DNA of 64,000 nt. Origin: CAWEQW01 sp963811365. Its GTDB lineage: Bacteria; Actinomycetota; Actinomycetes; Propionibacteriales; Nocardioidaceae. A program made the translations under genes and the position numbers. This document shows, piece by piece, positions 1 through 8,404 of this stretch (its first letter is position 1; each line of letters opens with the position of its first letter). Under the pieces are notes generated by a model. It was given only the letters and a program-made list of their open reading frames with translations, searched no databases and was not told where the DNA came from. The stretch covers positions 434,001 through 498,000 of the forward strand of contig CAWEQW010000008.1 of the NCBI GenBank assembly GCA_963811365.1, given 5' to 3'.

Positions 1-250
1 CAGCTCGCGGCAGGCGATGCCGTAGGCGACGGCGCTGGTGCCCGCGCAGCCGTATCCCTCGAGGTGCATGCCCGAACAGCCCGAGCTTGCCCATCGCGGA
101 GGCGAGGTGGTCCGGCAGCGTGCCCTCGTCGTACCAGTCGGCGACGTACGGCGCCAGCTCGGCCTCGGCGAACGCGCGGACGGTGTCCCGCACGTCGCGC
201 TCCTCCTCTGACAGCAGGTCGTCGACGGCCAGGAAGTCGAGGGGGTCCAT
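1..250 (-). CDS. Acyl-CoA dehydrogenase, glutaryl-CoA dehydrogenase-like, N-terminal part (runs off left edge, frameshifted)
   Basis: The minus strand from ATG at 250 reads MDPLDFLAVDDLLSEEERD, then an acidic helix-rich segment ending in MGKLGLFG. This is the start of acyl-CoA dehydrogenases of the glutaryl-CoA dehydrogenase type, FAD enzymes of lysine, tryptophan and acyl-CoA breakdown. One extra base near 70 shifts the frame. Dropping it restores MHLEGYGCAGTSAVAYGIA, the expected family continuation. The rest lies outside the window, so no active-site residue can be seen. The frameshift looks like a consensus error. Confidence 0.7.
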   Translation of the reverse strand, partial: MDPLDFLAVDDLLSEEERDVRDTVRAFAEAELAPYVADWYDEGTLPDHLASAMGKLGLFGHAPRGIRLRGHQRRRLRHRLPRA

Positions 251-340
251 GACCCGAACCTTAGCCACGACGCGGGTCTCCCGGGAGCGGACCGCCCCGC
301 TGTGCCGGATGGGGCGAAACCGCGAACCGGCAGACCGCCC

Positions 341-3181
341 ATGCCCGACAATGACGCCATGACGGTCAGGGACATCGTTGCGCCGCGCGCGGTGCACGTG
401 CCACTCCTGCTCGCCGGGACCTTCCTGTGCGCGGTGACCTCCGTGCTCCTCGCGCCGGAGGGCTCGCCGGTCGCCGCCTGGTGGCCGGCCGCAGGACTCT
501 CGGTCGCGCTGCTCCTCGTCTCCCCCCGGCGCTCCTGGTGGTGGCTCACCCTCGCGGTGGCCGGGGTCAGCGCACTCGCCAACTACGCCGGTGGCCGCGC
601 GGTCGAGACCGCGCTGTGCTTCGGGGTCGCGAACGCCGTCGAGGCGGCGGTCGTCTTCTACTGGCTCATCCGTGGCACGCCGGAGCGCCCCTCGCTGCGC
701 ACCCGGGACGGGCTGTCTCGGCTGTTCGCCGGCACCGCGATCGGGGTGCTGGTCATCGGCGTCCTGGCCGGGCTGACCGTGGCGCTCGTCGAGGGCGGCG
801 ACTTCTTCCACGCCTTCCGCGCCGTGCTGGCCTCGCACGCGGCGTCCCTGCTCGTGATCGTCCCGCTCGCGCTGGTCGCCGACGTGCCCCGGCCACCGGA
901 CCGCCGCCGCGAGAAGGCGGCCCAGTGGGCCTGCCTGGTGGCCTCCGTCGGGGTGGTGTTCGCACCCGGGCAGGCCGTGGCGCTCGCCTTCCTGCCGATG
1001 CCGGTGCTGACCTGGGGCGCGGTCCGGTTCGGCCCGCGCACCGTCTCCCACCAGCTGTTGTTCACGGGGGTCGCGGCCACGGCGATGTCGGTGCACGGCT
1101 GGGGGCCGTTCGCCGCCACCCTGGCCCGCTCCGCCGGCTCCGGGGCGCTGACCGCGACCCTCGTCCAGGTCTTCCTGATCGCCTGCGCGCTCACCGTGCT
1201 GCCGCTGACGGTGGCTGTCGAGCACCGGCGCGAGGCGCTCACCCAGGTCTCGGAGAGCGAGGAGCTGTTCCGGCGCAGCTTCACCGACTCGGTGGTGGGC
1301 ATGGTGCTGCTGCGGTGGACCGGCGGGACGCTGCAGATCGTGGAGGCGAACAGCACCGCCGCCGAGATCCTCGGCGTGCAGCCCGCGGCCCTCGAGGGGC
1401 TCGACTGGGCGGCGATGCTCACGATGAGCCCTCCGGTCGCGGAGACCGTGCAGGCGATGCTCGCCGAGGACCGGCAGGGGTGGCGCTGCGAGACCGACCT
1501 GGCAGCCGACGCCCGGCGCCGGGTCGGCGTCTCGCTGTCCCGGCTGACCGGCCAGTCCGGCGACCCGATGTTCACCGCGCAGATGGTCGACATCACCGCC
1601 GCCCACGAGGCGAACCACCGGCTGCGCACCGAGAAGGACTTCACCAGCGCGATCATCGACACCACGGGCTGTCTCATCGTCGTGGTCGGCGTCGACGGCA
1701 CGGTGGTCGGGATGAACCCGGCGGCGCAGACCGTCTCCGGCTTCACCGAGCAGGAGGTGATGGGCCGCCCGATCTGGGAGACCCTGGTGCCGCCCGCCGA
1801 CCGGGACGCGGTCAGGGAGACCTACGCCGCCCCGATGGGCCTGAGCATCCCGTTGACCAACGAGGCGGACCTCGCGACCCGCAAGGGCGGCCGGCGGCGG
1901 GTCGTGTGGTCCAGCGCGTTCCTCAAGGACGAGCGCGGACGCCGCGGCCACCTGGTGATGACCGGCATCGACGTCACCGCTGAGCGGACCACCGCGAGCC
2001 TGATGAGCCACCTGATGCGAGCGGCCAGCACCACCGCCTTCATCGGCACCGACCTGGAGGGGCGGATCACCGCGTTCAACTCCGGCGCGGAGCAGATGCT
2101 CGGCTACGCGGCCCGGGAGATGGTCGGCCGGCACCTGCCCGTCGAGCTGTTCGACCCCGACGAGGTCGCCGAGCGGGCCCGCGAGCGGGGTGCGACCGCG
2201 GACCTCACCGTGCTCACGCACCGGATCGCGAGCGGTGGCGGGCCGGAGAGCCTGGACTGGACGATCGCGCGCAAGGACCGCAGCAGCTTCGTAGCCTCCA
2301 TCACGGTCAGCCCGGTGACCGACACCTTCGGCCGGCACATCGGCTACCTCGCGGTCGGAAACGACGTCACGGAGCAGCGCCGCAGCGAGAACCTGCTGGT
2401 CGCCGCCCTGGAGAAGGAGCGGGAGGCCGTCAACCGGCTCCGCCAGCTCGATCAGGCCAAGAGCGACTTCGTCTCGACGGTCAGCCACGAGCTGCGAACG
2501 CCGATCACGAGCATCTCGGGCTACACCGAGATGCTCCAGGACGGCGCTGCGGGCGAGCTGACCCCCGGCCAGCACAAGCTCATCGACGCCGTGCGCCGTA
2601 ACGGTGACCGGCTGATCAACCTCGCCGACGACCTGCTGACGCTGTCCGGCTTCGAGGCCGGGACCTTCTCGCTCGAGAGCGACGAGGTCGACCTCCGGGT
2701 CGTCGTCGCTCGGGCGCAGGAGGCGCTGCAGCCGCTGACGGTAGACCGCCGCCTCGAGGTGGCGTTCGACGTCCCCGGCCACCCGGTCACCGTGCTCGGC
2801 GACGCCGGACACCTCGAGCGCGTCGTGTTCAACCTGATGAGCAACGCGGTGAAGTTCACCGACGACGGCGGCTGCATCCGCTGCGTGCTGGACACCCGGG
2901 GCGACGACGCCGTGCTCGCAGTGAGCGACACCGGCATCGGCATCCCGACCAGCGAGCAGGGCGAGCTGTTCAACCGGTTCTTCCGCTCCTCGACCGCCCA
3001 GGAGCGGGCGATCCAGGGCACCGGCCTGGGGCTGTCGATCGTCGCCTCGATCGTGCACGCCCACGGCGGCGGCATCGCCGTGGAGTCCGCGCACCTGGCG
3101 GGCACCACCTTCACCGTGCGCCTGCCGCTCTCGGACCGACCGGCGTACGTCGACGCACACTCCGCCGCACTCCCCCGGTGA
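341..3181 (+). CDS. Orphan sensor histidine kinase with MASE1 membrane domain and three PAS domains
   Basis: The protein has about 946 residues. Residues ~10-290 are a multi-pass membrane region with the WWPAAGLSVALLL signature typical of MASE1 sensory domains. Three PAS-like segments begin near residues 306, 430 and 559. The HisKA box SHELRTPITSISGY carries the predicted phospho-acceptor His716. The HATPase region follows with an N-box (NLMSNAVKF), G1 (DTGIGIP) and G2 (GTGLGLSIV). It should autophosphorylate in response to a membrane or cytosolic cue. No response regulator lies nearby, so its partner is elsewhere. The start is uncertain: GTG 302, ATG 341 and ATG 359 are all in frame and none has a good Shine-Dalgarno. 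I chose 341. Confidence 0.85.
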   Translation: MPDNDAMTVRDIVAPRAVHVPLLLAGTFLCAVTSVLLAPEGSPVAAWWPAAGLSVALLLVSPRRSWWWLTLAVAGVSALANYAGGRAVETALCFGVANAVEAAVVFYWLIRGTPERPSLRTRDGLSRLFAGTAIGVLVIGVLAGLTVALVEGGDFFHAFRAVLASHAASLLVIVPLALVADVPRPPDRRREKAAQWACLVASVGVVFAPGQAVALAFLPMPVLTWGAVRFGPRTVSHQLLFTGVAATAMSVHGWGPFAATLARSAGSGALTATLVQVFLIACALTVLPLTVAVEHRREALTQVSESEELFRRSFTDSVVGMVLLRWTGGTLQIVEANSTAAEILGVQPAALEGLDWAAMLTMSPPVAETVQAMLAEDRQGWRCETDLAADARRRVGVSLSRLTGQSGDPMFTAQMVDITAAHEANHRLRTEKDFTSAIIDTTGCLIVVVGVDGTVVGMNPAAQTVSGFTEQEVMGRPIWETLVPPADRDAVRETYAAPMGLSIPLTNEADLATRKGGRRRVVWSSAFLKDERGRRGHLVMTGIDVTAERTTASLMSHLMRAASTTAFIGTDLEGRITAFNSGAEQMLGYAAREMVGRHLPVELFDPDEVAERARERGATADLTVLTHRIASGGGPESLDWTIARKDRSSFVASITVSPVTDTFGRHIGYLAVGNDVTEQRRSENLLVAALEKEREAVNRLRQLDQAKSDFVSTVSHELRTPITSISGYTEMLQDGAAGELTPGQHKLIDAVRRNGDRLINLADDLLTLSGFEAGTFSLESDEVDLRVVVARAQEALQPLTVDRRLEVAFDVPGHPVTVLGDAGHLERVVFNLMSNAVKFTDDGGCIRCVLDTRGDDAVLAVSDTGIGIPTSEQGELFNRFFRSSTAQERAIQGTGLGLSIVASIVHAHGGGIAVESAHLAGTTFTVRLPLSDRPAYVDAHSAALPR

Positions 3182-3189
3182 CCGCGGCC

Positions 3190-3208
3190 GCCGGACCCTT
3201 CGTCCGGC
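3190..3208. terminator. GC-rich hairpin between convergent genes
   Basis: A 7-bp perfect stem (GCCGGAC / GTCCGGC) with a 5-nt loop fills the 30-bp gap between two convergent stop codons. No T-run follows, so termination is inferred from position only. Confidence 0.4.
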
Positions 3209-3211
3209 CGG

Positions 3212-4345
3212 TCAGCCGCAGACCGGCGAGCCCTTCGCGGTCACGATGTGCACCACCGCGCCCTCCAGCCGGTCACGCGACAGCGTCCCGTGGCGCACCG
3301 CGGAGACGACCGCCCGCACCGTCCGGGCCGTCACGTCCGGCACCTGTGCGGCGCTCGCATCGAAGAGCACCAGGTCGGCGCCGGCGCGCAGCGCGGTCAC
3401 CGTGGCTCGCGGGATGTGGAAGCCCGCGGCGCTGATCGCTCCGGCCGACAGCGAGTCGGTGACCACCAGCCCGCGGAAGCCGAGTCGCACCCGGAGCTCG
3501 CGGTGGATGGCCCGCCGGGCCAGGCTGGCCGGCAGCCGGGTCAGCCCCGGGACGCGGGCGTTGCCGACCATCACCGCGGGCATCCCCGCCCGCACCGCCG
3601 AGCCGAACGGCAGCAGGCCGTGGGTCTGCAACCAGGACCACGGCAGCGTGGTGGCCGGCCGCACGTCGGTGTTCGAGCTGGCCTGGCCGAGGCCGGGGAA
3701 GTGCTTGACGACCGGGACGACGCCGGCGCGCCGCAGTCCTCGCGCGAATGCCAGCCCGTCGACGGTGGCGCGGTGCACCCGGATGCCGAACGACCGGGTC
3801 CCGATCGGGTTCCTGGCGCTCGGGCCGGGGCCGTCGTCGAGGTCGAGCACGGGCGCGAGGTCCATGGTGACTCCGGCGGCCCGCATCCGGTCCCCCGCCC
3901 GGCGCGCGAGATGCCGGATCTGCAGCGCGGTCCTGGTCGTGCCCAGCCGGCGTGCCGACGGGATCCGGCCCACGAGGTCGGCCATCCGCTGCACGGCGCC
4001 GCCCTCCTCGTCGGTCATCACGAACGGCTGCACGGCACCGGGCGCCTTGGCGACCAGCGCGGCGACCCGCGACCCGAGGTTCGACGGCGCGCTGCTGCCG
4101 AACAGGATCACCCCGCCGACACCGCCCGCGACCTGGGCGGACACCGCAGAGACGTGGGTCTCCTGCACCGGTACGACGACGACCTGCTCGGCGAGCCGGT
4201 GCAGCCGCCACGCGGCCACCGCACCGGCGACCGAGCACGACGTCGCGGCCGGTGCGGGTCGCGCCGGAACGGCCACCAACCCGGTCGACAGCGTTGCCGC
4301 GGCGACCACCGCGAGCCGCGCCGTACGCCCTCGCCCGAGCCTCAT
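3212..4345 (-). CDS. Secreted glycoside hydrolase family 3 protein (NagZ-like beta-N-acetylhexosaminidase)
   Basis: The protein has 377 residues. It starts with an Arg-rich n-region, a hydrophobic stretch (LAVVAAATLSTGLVAVPA) and an Ala-rich cleavage region, so it is probably exported. The GH3 fold is supported by MTDEEGG, the KHFPGLG motif near residue 213 and VVTDSLSAGAI, whose Asp near 297 matches the GH3 nucleophile. The KHFPG-type motif is characteristic of NagZ-type enzymes that remove beta-N-acetylglucosamine from peptidoglycan fragments. The substrate is inferred from family. It is monocistronic, converging on the kinase gene and lying just downstream of leuA. Confidence 0.85.
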   Translation of the reverse strand: MRLGRGRTARLAVVAAATLSTGLVAVPARPAPAATSCSVAGAVAAWRLHRLAEQVVVVPVQETHVSAVSAQVAGGVGGVILFGSSAPSNLGSRVAALVAKAPGAVQPFVMTDEEGGAVQRMADLVGRIPSARRLGTTRTALQIRHLARRAGDRMRAAGVTMDLAPVLDLDDGPGPSARNPIGTRSFGIRVHRATVDGLAFARGLRRAGVVPVVKHFPGLGQASSNTDVRPATTLPWSWLQTHGLLPFGSAVRAGMPAVMVGNARVPGLTRLPASLARRAIHRELRVRLGFRGLVVTDSLSAGAISAAGFHIPRATVTALRAGADLVLFDASAAQVPDVTARTVRAVVSAVRHGTLSRDRLEGAVVHIVTAKGSPVCG

Positions 4346-4406
4346 CGCCCCACCTTGCGCTTCCTGTGCTCAGTCAGCCACGCAGGGGCAGGGCTGACAA
4401 GAGGCG

Positions 4407-6155
4407 TCAGGCCCGGTTCACCGCCGAGATCACGGCCTTGAGCGAGGCGGTGACGATGTTCGGGTCGAGGCCGACACCCCACAGGATCTGGTCGCCCACC
4501 GCGCACTCGACGTACGCCGCGGCGATCGCGTCCCCGCCCGAGGACAGCGCGTGCTCCTGGTAGTCGAGCACCCGGATGTCGTTGCGGTTCTCGAAGAGCG
4601 CGCTGCCCCGCTGGACCTCGTGGTCGGCCAGCTCCCCGAGAGCGTTGACGAACGCCTCGATCGGTCCGTTGCCGGTGCCCTCCAGCGAGCGCAGCTCCTC
4701 GTCGACGTAGACGTTGACGGTCAGCCGGTCCCGCTCGCCGGCGGCGGAGGAGGTGTGCACCGAGTTGAGCTTCAGCGGCGTCTCACGGTCCAGGTACTCG
4801 CTGCGGAAGCTGTCCCAGATCGCGGCCGGGGACATCTCGCCGCCCTCGTCGTCGGTGCGCTTCTGCACGACCCGGCTGTACTCGATCTGCAGCCGACGCG
4901 GCAGGTCGAGCTTGTGCTCGGCCTTGAGGATGTAGGCCACCCCGCCCTTGCCGGACTGGCTGTTGACCCGGATCACCGCCTCGTAGGACCGGCCCACGTC
5001 CTTCGGGTCGATCGGCAGGTACGGCGCCTCCCACGGCATATCCGAGACCGGCCGGCCGACCTCCTCGGCCTGACGGTCCAGGACCTCGAGGCCCTTCTTG
5101 ATCGCGTCCTGGTGGGACCCGGAGAACGCCGTGTAGACCAGGTCGCCCGCGTACGGGTGGCGCGGGTGCACCGGCAGCTGGGTGCAGTACTCCACCGTGC
5201 GACGGATCTCGTCGATGTCGGAGAAGTCGATCTGCGGGTCGATGCCCTGGCTGAACAGGTTCATGCCGAGCGTCACCAGGTCCACGTTGCCGGTGCGCTC
5301 GCCGTGGCCGAACAGGCAGCCCTCCACGCGGTCGGCACCGGCCATCATCGCCAGCTCGGTGGCCGCCACGGCGGTGCCGCGGTCGTTGTGCGGGTGCAGC
5401 GAGATCGCGGAGTGCTCGCGCCGGGTCAGGTTGCGGGAGAACCACTCGATCTGGTCGGCGTACACGTTCGGGGTGGACATCTCCACGGTGGCCGGCAGGT
5501 TGAGGATGATCTCGCGACCGGGCCCGGGCTGCCACACGTCGGAGACCGCCTCGCAGACGTCCACCGCGAACTCCAGCTCGGTGCCGGTGAAGATCTCCGG
5601 GGAGTACTGGTAGCCGAACTCCGTGCCGGACAGCAGATCGTCGGCGTACTTCATCACGATCTCGGTGCCGCGGACGGCGATCGCCCGGCACTCGTCCTTG
5701 TCGACGCCGAACACCACCCGCCGGAACAGCGGGGCGGTCGCGTTGTAGAGGTGGATGTTCGCCCGGTGCGCGCCCACGAGCGACTGCACGGTGCGCTCGA
5801 TCAGGTCCTCGCGGGCCTGGGTCAGCACCGAGATCGTCACGTCGTCGGGGATCCTGTCGCCCTCGACGAGCTGGCGGACGAAGTCGAAGTCGGTCTGCGA
5901 GGCGCTCGGGAAGCCGACCTCGATCTCCTTGTAGCCCAGGCGCACGAGCAGGTCGAACATCGTCATCTTGCGGCCCGGTGTCATCGGGTCGATGAGGGCC
6001 TGGTTGCCGTCGCGCAGGTCGGTGGAGAGCCAGCGCGGGGTGTGGTCGACGCTCCGGCTCGGCCAGATCCGGTCCGGCAGGTCGATCGGCGGGAAGGCGC
6101 GGTAGCGGTGGAAGGGCATCCCGCTGGGCTGCTGACGGTTCATGTTCACGGTCAT
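4407..6155 (-). CDS. leuA: 2-isopropylmalate synthase
   Basis: This enzyme condenses acetyl-CoA with 2-oxoisovalerate, the first committed step of leucine synthesis. It has 582 residues. The N-terminal TIM barrel carries LRDGNQAL (~residue 47) and the metal-binding LHPHNDRG (~252). The C-terminal LeuA regulatory domain (~460-575) has VNVYVDEELRSLEGTGNGP, so allosteric leucine feedback is expected. The length and LSTDLRDGNQALIDPM motif match the long actinobacterial form. I chose ATG 6155 because GAGG lies 9 nt upstream; MNRQQ at 6143 is an alternative. The gene is preceded by a Leu-codon leader and foldable 5' RNA, annotated separately. Confidence 0.95.
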   Translation of the reverse strand: MTVNMNRQQPSGMPFHRYRAFPPIDLPDRIWPSRSVDHTPRWLSTDLRDGNQALIDPMTPGRKMTMFDLLVRLGYKEIEVGFPSASQTDFDFVRQLVEGDRIPDDVTISVLTQAREDLIERTVQSLVGAHRANIHLYNATAPLFRRVVFGVDKDECRAIAVRGTEIVMKYADDLLSGTEFGYQYSPEIFTGTELEFAVDVCEAVSDVWQPGPGREIILNLPATVEMSTPNVYADQIEWFSRNLTRREHSAISLHPHNDRGTAVAATELAMMAGADRVEGCLFGHGERTGNVDLVTLGMNLFSQGIDPQIDFSDIDEIRRTVEYCTQLPVHPRHPYAGDLVYTAFSGSHQDAIKKGLEVLDRQAEEVGRPVSDMPWEAPYLPIDPKDVGRSYEAVIRVNSQSGKGGVAYILKAEHKLDLPRRLQIEYSRVVQKRTDDEGGEMSPAAIWDSFRSEYLDRETPLKLNSVHTSSAAGERDRLTVNVYVDEELRSLEGTGNGPIEAFVNALGELADHEVQRGSALFENRNDIRVLDYQEHALSSGGDAIAAAYVECAVGDQILWGVGLDPNIVTASLKAVISAVNRA

Positions 6156-6294
6156 GAAGAGGGTCCTCGCTGGGTCGGTTCGGCGGATCGTGATCCGGAG
6201 GCGTCGACGAACTCCGCAGCGAGGCGGTCCGGATGTCCCGCTAGGCGGGTCGAACCTCGCTGCGGCAGCGAAGGAGGAGGCTGCACGTCTGCAT
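6156..6294 (-). promoter_or_regulatory. leuA leader RNA: alternative pairings that expose or hide the Shine-Dalgarno
   Basis: Written in mRNA sense. Segment 2 at 6265-6255 is CCGCAGCGAGG. It is perfectly complementary over 11 nt to segment 3 at 6224-6214, CCTCGCTGCGG. Segment 3 can instead pair over 8 nt with segment 4 at 6172-6165, CAGCGAGG, which contains the leuA Shine-Dalgarno. A 7-bp stem (ATCCGGA at 6234-6228 with TCCGGAT at 6199-6193) puts segment 3 in its loop, so the 3:4 pairing would be a pseudoknot. Segment 1 (CGCTGC, 6270-6265) can pair locally with segment 2. No T-run follows, so control is probably translational. The switching logic is inferred. Confidence 0.75.
6241..6294 (-). 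CDS. leuA leader peptide (17 aa, three consecutive Leu codons)
   Basis: The ORF reads MQTCSLLLRCRSEVRPA and ends in TAG. Leu6-Leu8 are CTC CTC CTT. It lies 85 nt upstream of leuA on the same strand. Ribosome stalling on the Leu codons when charged tRNA-Leu is scarce would leave segment 2 free to pair with segment 3 and keep the leuA ribosome site open. A ribosome reaching the stop codon would cover segment 2. No Shine-Dalgarno precedes the ATG, and a -10-like hexamer ends 9 nt upstream, which suggests leaderless translation. Leu-codon leader peptides before leuA are known from comparative work in actinobacteria. Confidence 0.8.
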   Translation of the reverse strand: MQTCSLLLRCRSEVRPA

Positions 6295-6303
6295 GGTCGG
6301 ACC

Positions 6304-6332
6304 AGGATAGCCCCTCCCGCTCGGCGCGGCAC
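6304..6332 (-). promoter_or_regulatory. Candidate promoter of the leuA leader transcript
   Basis: A -10-like TATCCT lies at 6309-6304 and a weak -35-like GTGCCG at 6332-6327, with a 17-nt spacer. Transcription would start within about 2 nt of the leader ATG. Confidence 0.45.
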
Positions 6333-6357
6333 CCGGCGGGTCTGTCAGGCTGGCTCC

Positions 6358-7215
6358 GTGGACGGTGTCAGGGGACGCGCCGAGGCTCGTGAGGCGGCGG
6401 AGTCGGCCGCCGCGCACGCCGGTGTGGTGCTCGGTGAGCCGGAGGAGATGCCCGTTCTCCGGGAGGTCTCGCTGCTGCTCGAGTCGGTGTGGGGCCGCAA
6501 CGACGAGGGAGTCCCGCTGCCGAGCGAGGTGCTGCGCGCCCTGGTCCACGCCGGCGGGTGCGTCACGGAGGCACGCGACGCCGCCGGCCGGCTGGTGGCG
6601 GCCGCCGTCCAGTCCGTCGCGGCGCCGGCCGGCACGACGTACTCGCTGATCGCCGCGGCGGCGCCCGGCTCCGCGGACCGCGGTCTGGGCCGCGCGGTGA
6701 AGCTGCGGCAGCGCGCCTGGGCGCTCGACCACGGCTACGACACGATGGTGTGGACGTTCGACCCGCTGGTCGGCCGGAACGCGCGGTTCAACCTGGTCCG
6801 GCTCGGCGCGGTCGCCGACGGCTACGAGTGCGCCTTCTACGGGGTGATGAGCGACGACCTGAACGGCCCCGACGAGGCGGACCGGCTCGTGGTCCGCTGG
6901 CAGCTGCGCTCGGTGCGCGCGGCCACCGCTGCTGCCGGGATGCTGATCGAGCCGGCCGGGCCGGACATCGCGGCCGCGACGGACGGCGGAACCGGGCCCG
7001 ACGGGGCGCCGATGGTCGTCCGCGACGCGACCGGACTGTGGTGCCGGGTGCCGTCGGACGTGGTGGCGCTGCGCCGCAGCGCACCCGACGAGGCCTCGCG
7101 CTGGCGGAAGGCGGTCCGCGACGTACTGACCGCGGGGCTCGCCGAGGGGCGCGTGGCCACGTCCATGACGCGGGACGGCTGGTTCCTGCTGGCCAGGGCC
7201 GGGGAGGAACCGTGA
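6358..7215 (+). CDS. GNAT-superfamily acetyltransferase (COG3375-like), partner of MenC
   Basis: The protein has about 285 residues and resembles the predicted GNAT acetyltransferases often encoded beside MenC/N-acylamino acid racemase genes. Visible family features are SLIAAAAPGSADRGLGRAVK followed by an Arg-rich acetyl-CoA-binding stretch, and TMVWTFDPLVGRNARFNLVRL, a hallmark of this subgroup. It overlaps menC by 4 nt (GTGA), so the two are translationally coupled. The acceptor substrate is not known. GTG 6358 is inferred from alignment of the N-terminus and lies 63 bp from the divergent leuA leader, so the two promoters must overlap this gene's start. Confidence 0.75.
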   Translation: MDGVRGRAEAREAAESAAAHAGVVLGEPEEMPVLREVSLLLESVWGRNDEGVPLPSEVLRALVHAGGCVTEARDAAGRLVAAAVQSVAAPAGTTYSLIAAAAPGSADRGLGRAVKLRQRAWALDHGYDTMVWTFDPLVGRNARFNLVRLGAVADGYECAFYGVMSDDLNGPDEADRLVVRWQLRSVRAATAAAGMLIEPAGPDIAAATDGGTGPDGAPMVVRDATGLWCRVPSDVVALRRSAPDEASRWRKAVRDVLTAGLAEGRVATSMTRDGWFLLARAGEEP

Positions 7216-8327
7216 GGATCGAGCATGCCGAGCTGCGTTGGGTGAAGATCCCGCTCGTCTCGCCGTTCCGCACGTCGTTCGGCACGTCGTACGACAAGGA
7301 CACCTTCCTGCTGCACGTGGTCACCGAGGACGCCGAGGGCTGGGCGGAGTGCGGCGCGGAGCCCGACCCGCTCTACAGCCCGGAGTTCCTGGCCGGGGCC
7401 GAGGTCGTGCTGCGCGACCAGCTGCTCCCCCGGGCCCTGGCCCTCGGCCCGCGGCTCGGGCCCGAGCGGATCCGCTCGGCGCTCGCGCCGGTCAAGGGCC
7501 ACCAGATGGCCAAGCACGTCCTCGAGACCGCACTGCTCGACGCGGCGCTCCGATCCGCCCGGCTGTCGTTCGGTCAGTACCTCGGCGCGGTCCGCGACCG
7601 GGTCCCTGCGGGGGTGTCAGTGGGCATCATGGACAGCGTCGAGGAGCTGCTCGAGGCCGTCGGTCGCTACCTCGACGACGGCTACCTGCGGATCAAGCTC
7701 AAGATCGAGCCCGGGTGGGACGTGGAGCCGGTGCGCAGGGTCCGGGAGCGGTACGGCGACGACCTCCTGCTCCAGGTGGACGCGAACACCGCCTACACCC
7801 TGCGCGACGCGCGCCACCTCGCACGGCTCGACGCCTACGACCTCCTGCTCATCGAGCAGCCGCTGCCGGAGGACGACCTGCGCGGCCATGCCGAGCTGGC
7901 CCGGCTGATCCGGACGCCGGTCTGCCTCGACGAGTCCATCACCTCGGCGCGGGACGCGGCCACGGCCCTCGCGCTCGGTGCCTGCCGCGTGATCAACGTG
8001 AAGCCGGCCCGGGTCGGCGGCTACCTGGAGGCCCGGCGGATCCACGACGTGGCCGAGGCGAACGGGGTGCCGGTGTGGTGCGGCGGCATGCTGGAGTGCG
8101 GGATCGGCCGGGCACCGAACCTCGCCCTCGCGGCGCTGCCGAACTTCGTGCTGCCGGGCGACACGTCGGCGTCGAGCCGCTACTTCGCGCACGACGTGAC
8201 CCGGCCGTTCGAGCTAGAGGCGGACGGCCAGCTCGCGGTGCCCGACGGCCCCGGCATCGGCGTCGACGTGCTGCCGGAGGCGCTGGAGGAGATCACCGTC
8301 ACGACCACCATGCTGCCGGTCGACTGA
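7212..8327 (+). CDS. menC: o-Succinylbenzoate synthase / N-acylamino acid racemase-type enolase-superfamily enzyme
   Basis: The protein has 371 residues. Enolase-superfamily motifs appear in order: the general-base lysine pair in LRIKLKIEPG, the metal ligands in QVDANTAYTL, LIEQPLPEDD and CLDESI, and the second catalytic Lys in NVKPARVGG. The family dehydrates SHCHC to o-succinylbenzoate in menaquinone synthesis, and close relatives racemise N-acylamino acids. The coupled acetyltransferase makes the racemase-like role worth considering. No other men gene is visible here. GTG 7212 overlaps the preceding stop. Confidence 0.85.
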   Translation: MRIEHAELRWVKIPLVSPFRTSFGTSYDKDTFLLHVVTEDAEGWAECGAEPDPLYSPEFLAGAEVVLRDQLLPRALALGPRLGPERIRSALAPVKGHQMAKHVLETALLDAALRSARLSFGQYLGAVRDRVPAGVSVGIMDSVEELLEAVGRYLDDGYLRIKLKIEPGWDVEPVRRVRERYGDDLLLQVDANTAYTLRDARHLARLDAYDLLLIEQPLPEDDLRGHAELARLIRTPVCLDESITSARDAATALALGACRVINVKPARVGGYLEARRIHDVAEANGVPVWCGGMLECGIGRAPNLALAALPNFVLPGDTSASSRYFAHDVTRPFELEADGQLAVPDGPGIGVDVLPEALEEITVTTTMLPVD

Positions 8328-8404
8328 CCGTGGTCTCGACGGCTCACCGTTCCCAGCGGCGCTCCGGTGGTTTCCGCGGCTGCCGGGTCGGTAACGAGAG
8401 CACG

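Noticed and set aside
4551..6392. Long plus-strand ORF antisense to leuA
   Set aside because: Its translation is a His/Val/Arg-rich shadow of the leuA codons, as is usual in high-GC DNA; leuA itself is strongly conserved.
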